Assembly (NCBI RefSeq): GCF_030418165.1
Contig: NZ_JAUHTQ010000008.1
Coordinates: 118,151-182,150 of the forward strand
Source: Ureibacillus aquaedulcis
Lineage (GTDB): Bacteria > Bacillota > Bacilli > Bacillales_A > Planococcaceae
Direction of reading: 5' to 3'
Length of the DNA stretch: 64,000 nt
Shown here: positions 46,984 through 55,894 of the stretch, in pieces
Layout of the letters: each line of letters begins with the position of its first letter
Numbering within the stretch: the first letter of the stretch is position 1
The notes under the pieces: model-generated
The model's database searches: none
What the model was told of the DNA's origin: nothing
What the model saw: only the letters and a program-made list of their open reading frames with translations
Program-made: the position numbers and the translations under genes

Positions 46984-48237
46984 ATGAATGCAGAAATCAT
47001 TGCTGTTGGCTCGGAGTTACTCCTTGGGCAAATTGCCAATACAAATGCAAAATTTATCTCAACGCAATTATCTGAGCTAGGCATCAATGTTTTTTTTCAT
47101 ACGGTTGTGGGAGATAATGCGAATCGCCTAAAAAGTGCGATTGAAATTGCGGAATCCCGTGCGGATCTGATTATCTTTTCTGGAGGCCTGGGACCGACAA
47201 AGGATGATCTTACAAAAGAAACCATTGCAGCGCATCTAGATTTGCCTCTAGTTTTCGATGATGTGGCATTATCTTTCATCGAACAATTCTTTGCTGCACG
47301 TGGCCGCGGTATGACTGAAAACAATCGGAAGCAGGCCCTCGTTCTGGAGGGCAGCAAAGTACTGGCGAACCACCATGGCATGGCCCCTGGAATGTTCTTG
47401 GAGAAAGAGGGACGCACCTACATATTGCTCCCAGGGCCGCCAAAAGAGCTTGAGCCTATGTTCCAATTTGAAGCAAAACCGAAACTTGCTGCACTTTTGA
47501 ATGTCGGTAGAGTGATCCAGTCCCATGTGTTGCGCTTTTACGGGATCGGGGAAGCCGAGCTCGAAGATCGTGTGCAAGACATACTGGATAAACAAACGAA
47601 TCCAACCGTTGCACCACTTGCCAGTGATGGGGAAGTGACACTTCGAATCACGGCAGGGGCACAGAATGTTGAAGAAGCCTGGACACTCATTAAAGAGAAG
47701 GAAGCTGAAATTCTGGCCATCGTAGGCGAGTACCACTACGGCTATAATGATGATTCCTTAGCATCGAAATTGGTGGAAATGCTCAAGCATAACAATTTAA
47801 CGATTTCGGCGGCAGAAAGCCTGACAGCCGGGCTCTTCCAATCCGAGCTTGCCGAAATTCCAGGTGTGGGATGCAGCTTGATAGGCGGGGTTGTAACCTA
47901 CACGCCGGAAGCCAAAATAGAGCATTTGGGGATTGAAAAATCGCTGCTCGACCAATCCGGAATTGTAAGCAGTGAGTGTGCCGGTGCGATGGCCAGTAAA
48001 GTGCGGGAGAAGTTTGGCACGGACATCGGGGTTGGCTTGACGGGCGCTGCAGGACCAGATCCCCATGATGGGGAAGTGCCGGGAACAATCTGGCTTGGTT
48101 TTAGCATTGGCGATCAGGTAGTCACTCACAAGCTGTTGCTGCAGGGAATGCGCAATACCAACCGTATTCGTACAGTGAAATTTGCATGCAGCTATTTAAT
48201 GCGCTTGCTTGTTGATAGAGGATACAAAAAGATATAA
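46984..48237 (+). CDS. cinA: Competence/damage-inducible protein CinA
   Basis: A 417-residue protein with an N-terminal molybdopterin-binding-like domain (about 1-170; AEIIAVGSELLLGQIANTNAKFIS, and FSGGLGPTKDDLTKE near 65) and a C-terminal CinA amidase domain (about 250-415; SAAESLTAGLFQSELAEIPGVG, GLTGAAGPD). The family includes NMN deamidase and ADP-ribose pyrophosphatase activities that recycle pyridine nucleotides. It has a strong AAGGAGGGA ribosome-binding site. It precedes recA, with a terminator and a LexA-controlled promoter in between. Confidence 0.94.
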   Translation: MNAEIIAVGSELLLGQIANTNAKFISTQLSELGINVFFHTVVGDNANRLKSAIEIAESRADLIIFSGGLGPTKDDLTKETIAAHLDLPLVFDDVALSFIEQFFAARGRGMTENNRKQALVLEGSKVLANHHGMAPGMFLEKEGRTYILLPGPPKELEPMFQFEAKPKLAALLNVGRVIQSHVLRFYGIGEAELEDRVQDILDKQTNPTVAPLASDGEVTLRITAGAQNVEEAWTLIKEKEAEILAIVGEYHYGYNDDSLASKLVEMLKHNNLTISAAESLTAGLFQSELAEIPGVGCSLIGGVVTYTPEAKIEHLGIEKSLLDQSGIVSSECAGAMASKVREKFGTDIGVGLTGAAGPDPHDGEVPGTIWLGFSIGDQVVTHKLLLQGMRNTNRIRTVKFACSYLMRLLVDRGYKKI

Positions 48238-48315
48238 TATAATAGAGTAGTATCACTTTTTTAAGAAGTGTTGCTAGTTTAAATGCGCGGCTTTACATGC
48301 GTGTTTGAAAATTAG

Positions 48316-48353
48316 AAATTTGGGCTGCATAAAATAGCTCAAATTTTTATTTT
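48316..48353 (+). terminator. Rho-independent terminator after cinA
   Basis: AAATTTGGGCT (48316-48326) and AGCTCAAATTT (48336-48346) form an 11-bp stem with one G-U pair, followed by TTATTTTG. Confidence 0.75.
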
Positions 48354-48363
48354 GCCCCAAAAA

Positions 48364-48377
48364 CGAAAATATGTTCG
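48364..48377 (+). promoter_or_regulatory. LexA (SOS) box of recA
   Basis: CGAAAATATGTTCG differs by one base from the Bacillus SOS consensus CGAACATATGTTCG. It ends 8 bp upstream of the -35 of the recA promoter. Confidence 0.85.
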
Positions 48378-48385
48378 CTTTTTTC

Positions 48386-48414
48386 TTGAAACTTGTCTCA
48401 AAAAGAAGTATAGT
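48386..48414 (+). promoter_or_regulatory. Sigma-A promoter of recA
   Basis: TTGAAA (48386-48391), a 17-bp spacer and TATAGT (48409-48414), immediately downstream of the LexA box. Confidence 0.8.
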
Positions 48415-48474
48415 AGAGACATAAGAAATAGAACAAAAGAGAATTTAGTTTTATATATATAAGGAGGAAATATT

Positions 48475-49542
48475 TTGAGTAATGATCGTAAAGCTGCCTT
48501 AGATATGGCGTTAAAGCAAATTGAAAAGCAATTCGGTAAAGGCTCTGTTATGAAGCTGGGTGAACAATCAGATCGCCAAATGGAGACTTCTTCAAGTGGT
48601 TCACTAGCAATCGATGCAGCATTAGGTGTTGGCGGTTATCCAAGAGGACGTATCGTGGAAATCTACGGTCCGGAATCATCAGGTAAAACTACTGTTGCCC
48701 TGCATGCTATCGCTGAAATCCAAGCTAAAGGCGGACAAGCTGCATTTATCGATGCCGAGCACGCATTAGACCCTGTCTACGCACAAAAATTAGGCGTTAA
48801 CATTGATGAATTATTACTTTCTCAGCCAGACACTGGTGAGCAAGCATTAGAGATCGCTGAAGCATTAGTGCGCAGTGGTGCGATTGACATTATCGTAATC
48901 GACTCCGTTGCAGCCCTAGTACCAAAAGCAGAAATCGAAGGCGAAATGGGTGACTCTCACATGGGTCTGCAAGCTCGTCTAATGTCTCAAGCATTACGTA
49001 AACTATCAGGTATCATCAACAAATCTAATACACTAGCAATCTTCATCAACCAAGTACGTGAAAAAATCGGTGTTATGTTCGGTAACCCTGAAACAACTAC
49101 TGGTGGACGTGCCCTTAAATTCTACGCATCAATTCGTCTAGAAGTACGCCGCGCAGAAACAATCAAGCAAGGCACTGAGATGATCGGGAACAAAACAAAA
49201 ATCAAAGTCGTGAAAAACAAAGTGGCACCGCCATTCCGTACAGCAGAAGTAGACATCATGTACGGTGAAGGGATTTCAAAAGAAGGAGAAATCGTGGACA
49301 TCGGTGCAGAACTGGATATCATCCAAAAAAGCGGCTCATGGTACGCTTACGATGGCGAACGCATTGGACAAGGTAGAGAAAATGCAAAAGCCTTCCTTAA
49401 AGCAAACCCGGAAATTCGCGAAAAAGTATCCAACCAAATCCGTGAATCTTACGGCATGACAGCCAACTCCTACACTATCGGCGCACATGACGAAGAAGAA
49501 GAAATGGACAAAGAACTAGCTTTATTACTAGATGAAGAATAA
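48475..49542 (+). CDS. recA: Recombinase RecA
   Basis: A 355-residue strand-exchange protein and LexA co-protease. Walker [10 protein letters not shown] is near residues 65-73, Walker [13 protein letters not shown] near 140, and loop L2 [22 protein letters not shown] near 195. The acidic C-terminus ends [11 protein letters not shown]. The start is TTG after AAGGAGGAAA. It is monocistronic between a LexA-box promoter and a strong terminator. In B. subtilis pbpX and rny follow; here only a 900-bp repeat-bearing gap separates it from rny. Confidence 0.98.
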   Translation: MSNDRKAALDMALKQIEKQFGKGSVMKLGEQSDRQMETSSSGSLAIDAALGVGGYPRGRIVEIYGPESSGKTTVALHAIAEIQAKGGQAAFIDAEHALDPVYAQKLGVNIDELLLSQPDTGEQALEIAEALVRSGAIDIIVIDSVAALVPKAEIEGEMGDSHMGLQARLMSQALRKLSGIINKSNTLAIFINQVREKIGVMFGNPETTTGGRALKFYASIRLEVRRAETIKQGTEMIGNKTKIKVVKNKVAPPFRTAEVDIMYGEGISKEGEIVDIGAELDIIQKSGSWYAYDGERIGQGRENAKAFLKANPEIREKVSNQIRESYGMTANSYTIGAHDEEEEMDKELALLLDEE

Positions 49543-49558
49543 GATTCTTGAATACTCG

Positions 49559-49587
49559 CCCGTCCCAACTTGTTGGGGCGGGTTTTG
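49559..49587 (+). terminator. Rho-independent terminator after recA
   Basis: GCCCGTCCCAA-CTTG-TTGGGGCGGGT has one G-U pair and is followed by TTTG. Confidence 0.85.
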
Positions 49588-49707
49588 CTATGTGCTGAGA
49601 ATGTGTGAAAAAGCAGGAAGGAGAGAGTAGAATTAAAGTGATAAAAATTTATGATTGCTAATAAAAACTTGCAGCGCTAATGGACTTGACGGATTTATTG
49701 GAGAAGT

Positions 49708-49910
49708 TGGCGGATAACTTAAAAAAAGGGCGGATAAAATTCAAAATGTGGCGGATTTCTCGGGCAGGGAGCGGATAAAATTTGAAGTGGCTAGATTATC
49801 GAAGAAAGTGGCGAGATTATCCGGAAAAGTGGCTAGAATATTCGAGAAAGTGGCTAGATTATTTAGAAAAGTGGCTAGAATATTCCTGAAAGTGTCTAGA
49901 TACTCTAAAA
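49708..49910 (+). repeat. 21-bp tandem repeat, locus 3 (recA-rny gap)
   Basis: Six exact 21-bp units start at 49785, 49806, 49827, 49848, 49869 and 49890, of the form AAGTGGCTAGATTATnnnnnA. Just upstream, a variant with GCGGAT recurs at 49710, 49730, 49751 and 49771 (20-21 bp apart). The two subtypes join at TTTGAAGTGG, also seen at the other two loci. The array translates as a heptad VARLSxK in one frame, but no ribosome-binding site precedes it. The rest of 49911-50250 is AT-rich and holds no gene. Confidence 0.87.
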
Positions 49911-50255
49911 AGCAGTTAGATTCAAAAGTAACCTCAAATACAAAACCTCATCACCAACACAATTTTAACAAACTCGGTCCCCCGAATCGTTCACAATAAC
50001 AAAAACCCCACCCTAAAAAACTTACTTTCTTCATTCCCAAATTCCACGTTATTATACGGATTTTCTCTTAAATTGATTAGAATTGATTAATTTTGCCAAT
50101 AATAGTTAGAAATATCTTTTTAATTTGGTATTTTAGAAAATTTAGTAAATCGTTAGACTCTCGCAATAAGAAGACTACTAATTCTAAAGACTTATAAGAT
50201 AATTGCTGGCTGATTGAAACTGCTTACACAATTTAGACACATCTAGTGGGAAACC

Positions 50256-50284
50256 TTGACATTACTAGGTTAGAGCTATACAAT
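50256..50284 (+). promoter_or_regulatory. Sigma-A promoter of rny
   Basis: A perfect TTGACA (50256-50261), a 17-bp spacer and TACAAT (50279-50284), giving a leader of about 160 nt that contains the small inverted repeat ACAATTAAAATTGT. Confidence 0.75.
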
Positions 50285-50452
50285 TAAAATTGTATAATTT
50301 CTAAATTTCGAAATGAAATAGGCAGTATGTTGAAAGCGTAAGTTTTGTTAACAATAGATTATCAAATCACTTTGAATTTGGTATATTGAAAAACTTTAGT
50401 CAATGTATGGGCCGATGAAAATGAAACGAATATAGCAAGAGGAGGTGTTCGA

Positions 50453-52009
50453 ATGATGGAATACATTATCTCCGCTTTGCTTGGACTCATCTTCGGTGGC
50501 GTTGTTATCTATTTCTATATGAAAAAAGTGAACGAATCAAAAGTAAATGGTGCGAAAAATTCAGCTGAGCTTATCATTGATGAAGCTAAGCGAGAAGCGG
50601 AAGCTATGAAAAAAGAAGCACTACTTGAAGCAAAAGATGAAACTCACAAAATTCGAACTGAAGCAGAAAAAGACATCCGTGAACGCCGGGCAGAGCTTCA
50701 GAAACAAGAAAACCGGTTATTGCAAAGAGAAGAAAATCTTGATCGCAAGGATGATGCTCTGAACAAGAGAGAATCAGGCTTAGAGCGAAAAGAAGAGGCT
50801 CTAACTGAGAGACAACAGCATATTGAACAGATGGAAAGTAAAGTGGAAGAGCTAGTACGTGAACAAACGTCAGAGCTTGAACGTATCGCTGCCCTAACTC
50901 GCGAAGAAGCGAAAGGAATCATCCTGAAAGAAGTTGAAAATGAACTTTCAACAGATATTGCTGTGATGACTAAAGAAGCAGAAACACGTGCGAAAGAAGA
51001 ATCTGACAAAAAAGCTCGTGAGATATTATCACTTGCACTACAACGTTTTGCAGCAGATCACGTTGCTGAAACAACAGTATCCGTTGTAAACCTACCGAAT
51101 GACGAAATGAAAGGCCGCATTATCGGTCGTGAAGGGCGTAACATTCGAACACTGGAAACGCTGACGGGTATCGATTTAATTATCGATGATACACCAGAGG
51201 CAGTAATCCTTTCTGGCTTTGATCCAATCCGTCGCGAAACTGCACGTCTTGCACTAGAAAAATTAGTACAAGATGGAAGAATCCACCCAGCTCGTATTGA
51301 AGAAATGGTGGAGAAATCACGCCGTGAAATGGACGAGCAAATCCGAGAAACAGGTGAACAAACAACGTTCGAAGTAGGCATTCACAATTTACATCCAGAC
51401 TTGATGAAAATCCTAGGCCGCATGAAGTATCGTACAAGCTATGGCCAAAACGTATTGAAGCATTCAATCGAAGTAGCTCACCTATCCGGGCTTTTAGCAG
51501 CAGAGTTAGGGGAAGATGTGACATTGGCAAGACGCGCGGGCTTACTTCATGATATCGGGAAAGCCATTGACCACGAAGTTGAAGGCAGCCACGTAGAAAT
51601 CGGTGTAGAGCTTGCAACAAAATACAAAGAGCATCCTGTTGTAATTAACAGTATCGCTTCCCACCATGGTGACACAGAAGCAACGTCTGTCATTGCAGTA
51701 ATCGTTGCAGCTGCCGATGCATTATCAGCAGCAAGACCTGGTGCGCGCAGTGAAACACTTGAAAACTATATCCGTCGTTTAGAAAAACTGGAAGAGATTT
51801 CAGAAAGCTATGACGGCGTAGAGAAATCATTCGCGATTCAAGCAGGTCGTGAAATTCGTATCATCGTACAACCTGAGAAAATTGATGATCTTGCCTCCCA
51901 TCGCCTGGCGAGGGACATCCGCAAGAAAATCGAGGAAGAGCTCGATTATCCGGGCCATATCAAAGTTACGGTCATCCGTGAAACACGTGCAGTTGAATAC
52001 GCTAAATAG
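50453..52009 (+). CDS. rny: Ribonuclease Y
   Basis: A 518-residue membrane-bound endoribonuclease that starts bulk mRNA decay. The order is an N-terminal membrane helix (about 4-24), a long Lys/Glu/Arg coiled coil (about 30-185), a KH domain with [15 protein letters not shown] (about 220-235), and an HD domain with [12 protein letters not shown] near 365. The ribosome-binding site is GGAGGTG; ATG codons at 50453 and 50456 are both possible. In B. subtilis ymdB and spoVS follow; here an accessory region follows. Confidence 0.97.
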   Translation: MMEYIISALLGLIFGGVVIYFYMKKVNESKVNGAKNSAELIIDEAKREAEAMKKEALLEAKDETHKIRTEAEKDIRERRAELQKQENRLLQREENLDRKDDALNKRESGLERKEEALTERQQHIEQMESKVEELVREQTSELERIAALTREEAKGIILKEVENELSTDIAVMTKEAETRAKEESDKKAREILSLALQRFAADHVAETTVSVVNLPNDEMKGRIIGREGRNIRTLETLTGIDLIIDDTPEAVILSGFDPIRRETARLALEKLVQDGRIHPARIEEMVEKSRREMDEQIRETGEQTTFEVGIHNLHPDLMKILGRMKYRTSYGQNVLKHSIEVAHLSGLLAAELGEDVTLARRAGLLHDIGKAIDHEVEGSHVEIGVELATKYKEHPVVINSIASHHGDTEATSVIAVIVAAADALSAARPGARSETLENYIRRLEKLEEISESYDGVEKSFAIQAGREIRIIVQPEKIDDLASHRLARDIRKKIEEELDYPGHIKVTVIRETRAVEYAK

Positions 52010-52013
52010 AAAT

Positions 52014-52052
52014 CAAACCTCTTTTGACATTAATGTCGAAAGAGGTTTTTAT
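52014..52052 (+). terminator. Rho-independent terminator after rny
   Basis: AAACCTCTTTTGACAT and ATGTCGAAAGAGGTTT form a long stem with one mismatch, followed by TTATTG. Confidence 0.88.
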
Positions 52053-52308
52053 TGTTTATGGAAATTGCTATTAGGGTCATTCAAAGGCGAAACCGCTCCA
52101 AACCGTAGCAAAGCGTGTTCAGCCAACGAATTTTAACTTGCACGATCCCAGGAGGTTTTAAAATCATCGAATTTAGGGAAAAGAGTTACTACTTGTCAAC
52201 GGTGACTTTCTTGCTCAATGAATAGGTGCAACAGGGAGGGTTCAACTAGAAGATCTAGGGGAATAAGAGACGACAGGTAGAAACAGAGTGATAGAAGGGG
52301 TGGTTTAT
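52053..52308 (+). other. Gene-free gap before the HEPN-like gene
   Basis: There is no credible gene. A good AGGAGG at 52150-52155 is followed by a short open frame that lacks a start codon (it would begin at ATC), possibly a remnant. No clear promoter was seen. Confidence 0.4.
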
Positions 52309-52812
52309 TTGGGGAAAAAGGACAAGATTAAAAGGTTAAAGGATCAAGCGATTGCGAATCTTCATTTGGTTGAAATAGAGTACAAACAAATTGTTAAGAA
52401 ATCTTCTCAGGAGCCCGATTCGTTCAATTGGGGAGAACTGTTGAACGATGCAGAATTAAAAGGATTGTATAAGGTCCGCAAAGACAGAAAATATGCGTCC
52501 TTGACCGTCGAGCTTTACGCCATTATTGAGCAGCTATTAAAAGATATTTATCATACTTTTTATGATAATCAATATGTGCAGACGCCGGAAGTCAATATCA
52601 TTCTGGATTTGGAGGAAAAGTTGGGTCATCGTGTAAATTTTAAAAATAATACGAAAACGCTCGCTGATTTAAGAAGTATTATTATCCATGAAGACTTTTC
52701 TTTAAAAAAAGCTAGGAAAAGCGCAAATATCGATACCAATAATCGAAATTTATTTAAGCAATTACTGAAAGATGCCGAAAGCTATATCAAAAATATAGAA
52801 ATAACATCATAG
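52309..52812 (+). CDS. HEPN-like protein of unknown function
   Basis: A 167-residue, all-helical, lysine-rich protein that I do not recognise as a named family. A helix SLTVELYAIIEQLLKDIYHTF (residues about 65-84) is followed by LRSIIIHEDF with R122-x4-H127, the spacing of the HEPN ribonuclease motif. A final helix covers about 147-164. The TTG at 52309 follows AAGGGGTGG; a GTG 21 bases earlier precedes that site. HEPN proteins are often RNA-cutting toxins or defence effectors, but no antitoxin or MNT partner lies beside it. The HEPN call is inference from one motif and helix pattern. Confidence 0.6.
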   Translation: MGKKDKIKRLKDQAIANLHLVEIEYKQIVKKSSQEPDSFNWGELLNDAELKGLYKVRKDRKYASLTVELYAIIEQLLKDIYHTFYDNQYVQTPEVNIILDLEEKLGHRVNFKNNTKTLADLRSIIIHEDFSLKKARKSANIDTNNRNLFKQLLKDAESYIKNIEITS

Positions 52813-52831
52813 AGGTCCCCACGCAAATATT

Positions 52832-52868
52832 CAAGCCCCGCCCGGAAATCCAGGTGGGGCTTGTTATT
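52832..52868. terminator. Hairpin between convergent genes, possibly a bidirectional terminator
   Basis: AAGCCCCGCC and GGTGGGGCTT form a 10-bp stem with one G-U pair between the HEPN-like gene and the reverse-strand permease. The T tracts are weak on both strands. Confidence 0.6.
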
Positions 52869-52877
52869 TAATTGCGA

Positions 52878-54257
52878 TTAAATTGAAGGGGAATCCTTAA
52901 TTTCGCCAATTTGTGTACGAATAGGAGTTTCTTCCTCCGTAGACTCCTCTTGGCGGTAGTAGGCATGCTTTTCCTGAACAAAAAGGATTGCAATCCCTCC
53001 AAGCAGTGCCGCCAAACCGATGAGTGTGAAGTTCATCTGTGCAGACAAATTCATCGTCAAAAGAATCCCCACAAACGTCGGTGCAAAAATACCGCCCACG
53101 CGTCCGAATGCCATGGCCGCGCCTACACCGGTAGAACGAACTTCCGGCCGGTAATACTGCGATACAAGGGCATTGCTGATATTTTGGACCCCTACAGAAG
53201 CCGCCCCGATAATGCCGATTAATAGATACGCAATCATCGTGTTGTTTGTTAACCCGATGGCAGACAGGGCAATGGCGCCAAGGAAGTACAGCGGAACCAT
53301 GACTTTCTTGAAGCCCCAGTGATCCGTCAATCGGCCAAAAATAACCGTTCCGACGATTGCGCCGACGTTTAAAGCAACGACAAATAAGAGACTGTTGCCC
53401 AAGCTGTAGCCTGCTTCAATCATCAGCTTCGGCAACCAGACGTTCATGGCATAGATGAGCACGAAGCAGGAGAAGCAAGAAATCCAGAACATGATGGTGC
53501 TGAGGGCCAGCTTGTTTTTAAACAGCATGGCCAATGGCGAACCTTTTGCTGCTTCTGCTGGTTTCGCAAAGACCGCATTCGGAGCAAGTGGTTCTTCTGG
53601 TGTTAAGCGGTTCATGATTTTTCGTACTTCTTCCTCTTTTCCTTTTGACAATAGGAAGCTTGCCGATTCCGGAAGCTGTTTCACCAGGAAAGGAAGAAAC
53701 AATAGTGGAAGCGCGGCAATCCAGAATATCGGTTTCCAGCCCATTGCCGGTAAAATCGATTTACTGAACATGGCAGCAGCAATTGCACCGATGGAATATC
53801 CACAGAAAATGAACGATACAATCGCGCCCCGGATTTTCTTCGGTGCATATTCCGCTGATAGGGCAATAACGTTTGGCATTACACCGCCCAGTCCAAGCCC
53901 TGCGATAACGCGCATGATCGTGAACAAAATTGGACCTCCTGCAAATGTCGATAGCGCTGTAAATAGACTGAACATGATTGTACAAAGCAGGATGACCTTT
54001 TTTCGTCCGATCTTATCGGCCATTAAACCGAAAAGGACGGCGCCGATTGCAGTTCCGGCCGCCGAATAGCTTCCGATCACGCCAGCCTCCACCGTCGTAA
54101 GAGACCATTCCTCCATCAGGGCAGGTACAACCGAACCATAGATGACGACATCATAGCCATCCATCAAGATGATGAAAAAGCACCAAAAAATTAAGGAAAG
54201 ATGGAAAAAACGAAAGCGACTTTGGTCGATTATTTTGTGAACATGAACAACATTCAT
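52878..54257 (-). CDS. MFS transporter, aromatic acid:H+ symporter (AAHS) type
   Basis: A 459-residue, 12-helix permease. FFIILMDGYDVVIYGSVVPAL in helix 1 contains the DGYD motif of AAHS carriers such as PcaK and BenK. The MFS loop motif is GLMADKIGRKK near residue 78, and the ESASFLLSKGKEEE-type central loop is present. The start follows AGGGGTG. It lies downstream of a flavin monooxygenase and a Dabb protein on the same strand, suggesting uptake of an aromatic acid that the monooxygenase hydroxylates. The substrate cannot be named. Confidence 0.85.
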   Translation of the reverse strand: MNVVHVHKIIDQSRFRFFHLSLIFWCFFIILMDGYDVVIYGSVVPALMEEWSLTTVEAGVIGSYSAAGTAIGAVLFGLMADKIGRKKVILLCTIMFSLFTALSTFAGGPILFTIMRVIAGLGLGGVMPNVIALSAEYAPKKIRGAIVSFIFCGYSIGAIAAAMFSKSILPAMGWKPIFWIAALPLLFLPFLVKQLPESASFLLSKGKEEEVRKIMNRLTPEEPLAPNAVFAKPAEAAKGSPLAMLFKNKLALSTIMFWISCFSCFVLIYAMNVWLPKLMIEAGYSLGNSLLFVVALNVGAIVGTVIFGRLTDHWGFKKVMVPLYFLGAIALSAIGLTNNTMIAYLLIGIIGAASVGVQNISNALVSQYYRPEVRSTGVGAAMAFGRVGGIFAPTFVGILLTMNLSAQMNFTLIGLAALLGGIAILFVQEKHAYYRQEESTEEETPIRTQIGEIKDSPSI

Positions 54258-54283
54258 TTTTGGACACCCCTAACAGTATTGGT

Positions 54284-54325
54284 ACTTTAGCGCTTAAAAG
54301 CTTCAACGCGCCTACGCGCTAAAGT
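54284..54325. promoter_or_regulatory. Perfect 10-bp inverted repeat upstream of the AAHS permease gene
   Basis: ACTTTAGCGC (54284-54293) and GCGCTAAAGT (54316-54325) are exact inverted copies 22 bp apart, in the 84-bp gap between Dabb and permease genes. There is no T tract, so it may be an RNA stem or an operator rather than a terminator. Confidence 0.45.
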
Positions 54326-54341
54326 GAATGGGTAAAAAAAA

Positions 54342-54635
54342 TTAAATCTCAAAATCCACGATAATTGAATCCTCAACACCAATCTCCTTCAAGAAAGAAA
54401 GGACTTTCTGGTGCTCAGGGTGGGGGAGGTAATTTTCCAGCGCCTCACGATTTTCAAAACGCACCGTTAACCCGACATCATAGCCTTTGCTTCGCTCGGA
54501 AAAATTGATGCCCTGCTGGATATCGATCACACCCGGAATTTTTTCCTTGAGCAGCAGCGTTCTGGCGATCAATTCCTGTTTTTGCTCCAGGGTTGTAGCG
54601 GGTGAAAACTTTATCAACACAATATGTTCAATCAT
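54342..54635 (-). CDS. Dabb (stress-responsive A/B barrel) family protein
   Basis: A 97-residue protein with the Dabb signature: IEHIVLIKFSPATTLEQKQEL at the N-terminus and GYDVGLTVRFENREALENYLPHPEHQKV in the second half. Members form dimeric alpha/beta barrels, and some are enzymes on aromatic or polyketide substrates (for example olivetolic acid cyclase). Its ATG overlaps the stop of the monooxygenase gene (ATGA), so the two proteins are made together and may act on the same compound. Confidence 0.88.
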   Translation of the reverse strand: MIEHIVLIKFSPATTLEQKQELIARTLLLKEKIPGVIDIQQGINFSERSKGYDVGLTVRFENREALENYLPHPEHQKVLSFLKEIGVEDSIIVDFEI

Positions 54636-55894
54636 ACTGAACTACCTGCCTTGCTGTTTAATGTTTCGCGGTCGAAACCTGCTACCTGCTTATATTTATT
54701 GGCAATTTCCGCAAGCTCTTCATATGAAATGACGTCGTCCAGGTTATCAAAGCCGTTTGGAGCGCGCTCTTCAACAATCTGCATCACTTGCTCCGGTCCA
54801 TTTTGACGATTCATCAATACGATGTTTGCGGTAGCTTCACGTCGCTTAGCCTCGTATTCTTTCAAGGCAGTTTCCACGTCCTGTTGTCCTTCAATGACTT
54901 GCCCAAGGGCATCCGCATCCAAGATTGCCTGTGACGCACCATTTGAACCAATTGGATACATTGGATGTGCTGCATCGCCCAGTAATGTCACACGGCCAAA
55001 CGTCCATTGCGGCAGCGGGTCGCGGTCCACCATCGGAAATTCATAGACTGCTGTTGCTTCCTCAATAATTTTCGGAACATTCAACCAGCCAAAATTCCAG
55101 TTTTTAAAGGCAGGCGCAAACTTTTCCTTATCAATTTCCTTGTTCCAGTCCGCGCGGTCCGGCATTTCATCAATGGAAAGTTCGGCAATCCAGTTCACAA
55201 GCGAACGTCCTTCTTTTGCCAGCTCTGGACTGATTGGGTAAGCAACGAATTTTTGGTCCTGGAATCCTGCCATGATCATTGAGCGGCCGGTTAAATACGG
55301 TTCAGATTCCGTGATGCCGCGCCATAAAATACGTCCGCTGTATTTTGGCAGACCTTCGTTTGGATAGAAATGCTTGCGCACAACCGAATGGATGCCGTCT
55401 GCTGCAATCAGGATATCCGCGCGATAGGACCCGATATGTTCGCCTGTTTTTTTATTTTCAAAATGTGCCACGACGCCGTCCGCTTCATTTTCAAAGCTAG
55501 TTAAGTGGTGTCCCGTAAGCACTGATTCTTCACCCAGCTGCTCTTTTACGGCATTCAGCAGCAGCATTTGCAGCTCGCCGCGGTGGATGGAATATTGTGG
55601 CCAATTATAACCGGCGTTTAATCCGCGCTCTTCCTGCCAAATTTTCTTTCCAAATTTATTGACATACATGAGCTCTGCAGTTGGCAAGCCTGTTTTTTCA
55701 AGCTTTTCCGTTAACCCCAGCTCTGTAAGCACTTTCACTGAATGGGGCAATAAATTGATGCCAACCCCCAGCGCCTTTATGTTATCGACGCTTTCAAACA
55801 CCTTCACTAACACGCCAACACGTTGAAGTCTTAAAGCTGTCACGAGCCCTCCGATTCCTCCGCCGACGACGATTGCTGTTTTGATATTCGACAA
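54632..55894 (-). CDS. FAD-dependent aromatic monooxygenase
   Basis: A 420-residue group A flavin monooxygenase. The FAD motif is VGGGIGGLVTALRL near residues 10-23, the ADGIHSVVR motif near 172, and GRVTLLGDAAHPMYPIGSNGASQAI near 295. This resembles salicylate/3-hydroxybenzoate hydroxylases and PhzS-type enzymes. The start is TTG after GGAGGG. It is the first gene of a three-gene reverse-strand operon with a Dabb protein and an AAHS permease. Ring hydroxylation or oxidative decarboxylation of an imported aromatic acid is likely; the exact reaction is open. Confidence 0.85.
   Translation of the reverse strand: MSNIKTAIVVGGGIGGLVTALRLQRVGVLVKVFESVDNIKALGVGINLLPHSVKVLTELGLTEKLEKTGLPTAELMYVNKFGKKIWQEERGLNAGYNWPQYSIHRGELQMLLLNAVKEQLGEESVLTGHHLTSFENEADGVVAHFENKKTGEHIGSYRADILIAADGIHSVVRKHFYPNEGLPKYSGRILWRGITESEPYLTGRSMIMAGFQDQKFVAYPISPELAKEGRSLVNWIAELSIDEMPDRADWNKEIDKEKFAPAFKNWNFGWLNVPKIIEEATAVYEFPMVDRDPLPQWTFGRVTLLGDAAHPMYPIGSNGASQAILDADALGQVIEGQQDVETALKEYEAKRREATANIVLMNRQNGPEQVMQIVEERAPNGFDNLDDVISYEELAEIANKYKQVAGFDRETLNSKAGSSV

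Noticed and set aside
49748..49999. 83-codon frame encoding KVARLSx heptads
   Set aside because: It arises from a 21-bp repeat being divisible by three. There is no ribosome-binding site or flanking gene structure, though the same peptide frame appears at locus 1.
52150..52215. Short open frame after AGGAGG at 52150
   Set aside because: There is no ATG, GTG or TTG at the right distance, and only about 20 codons. It could be a remnant but cannot be supported.
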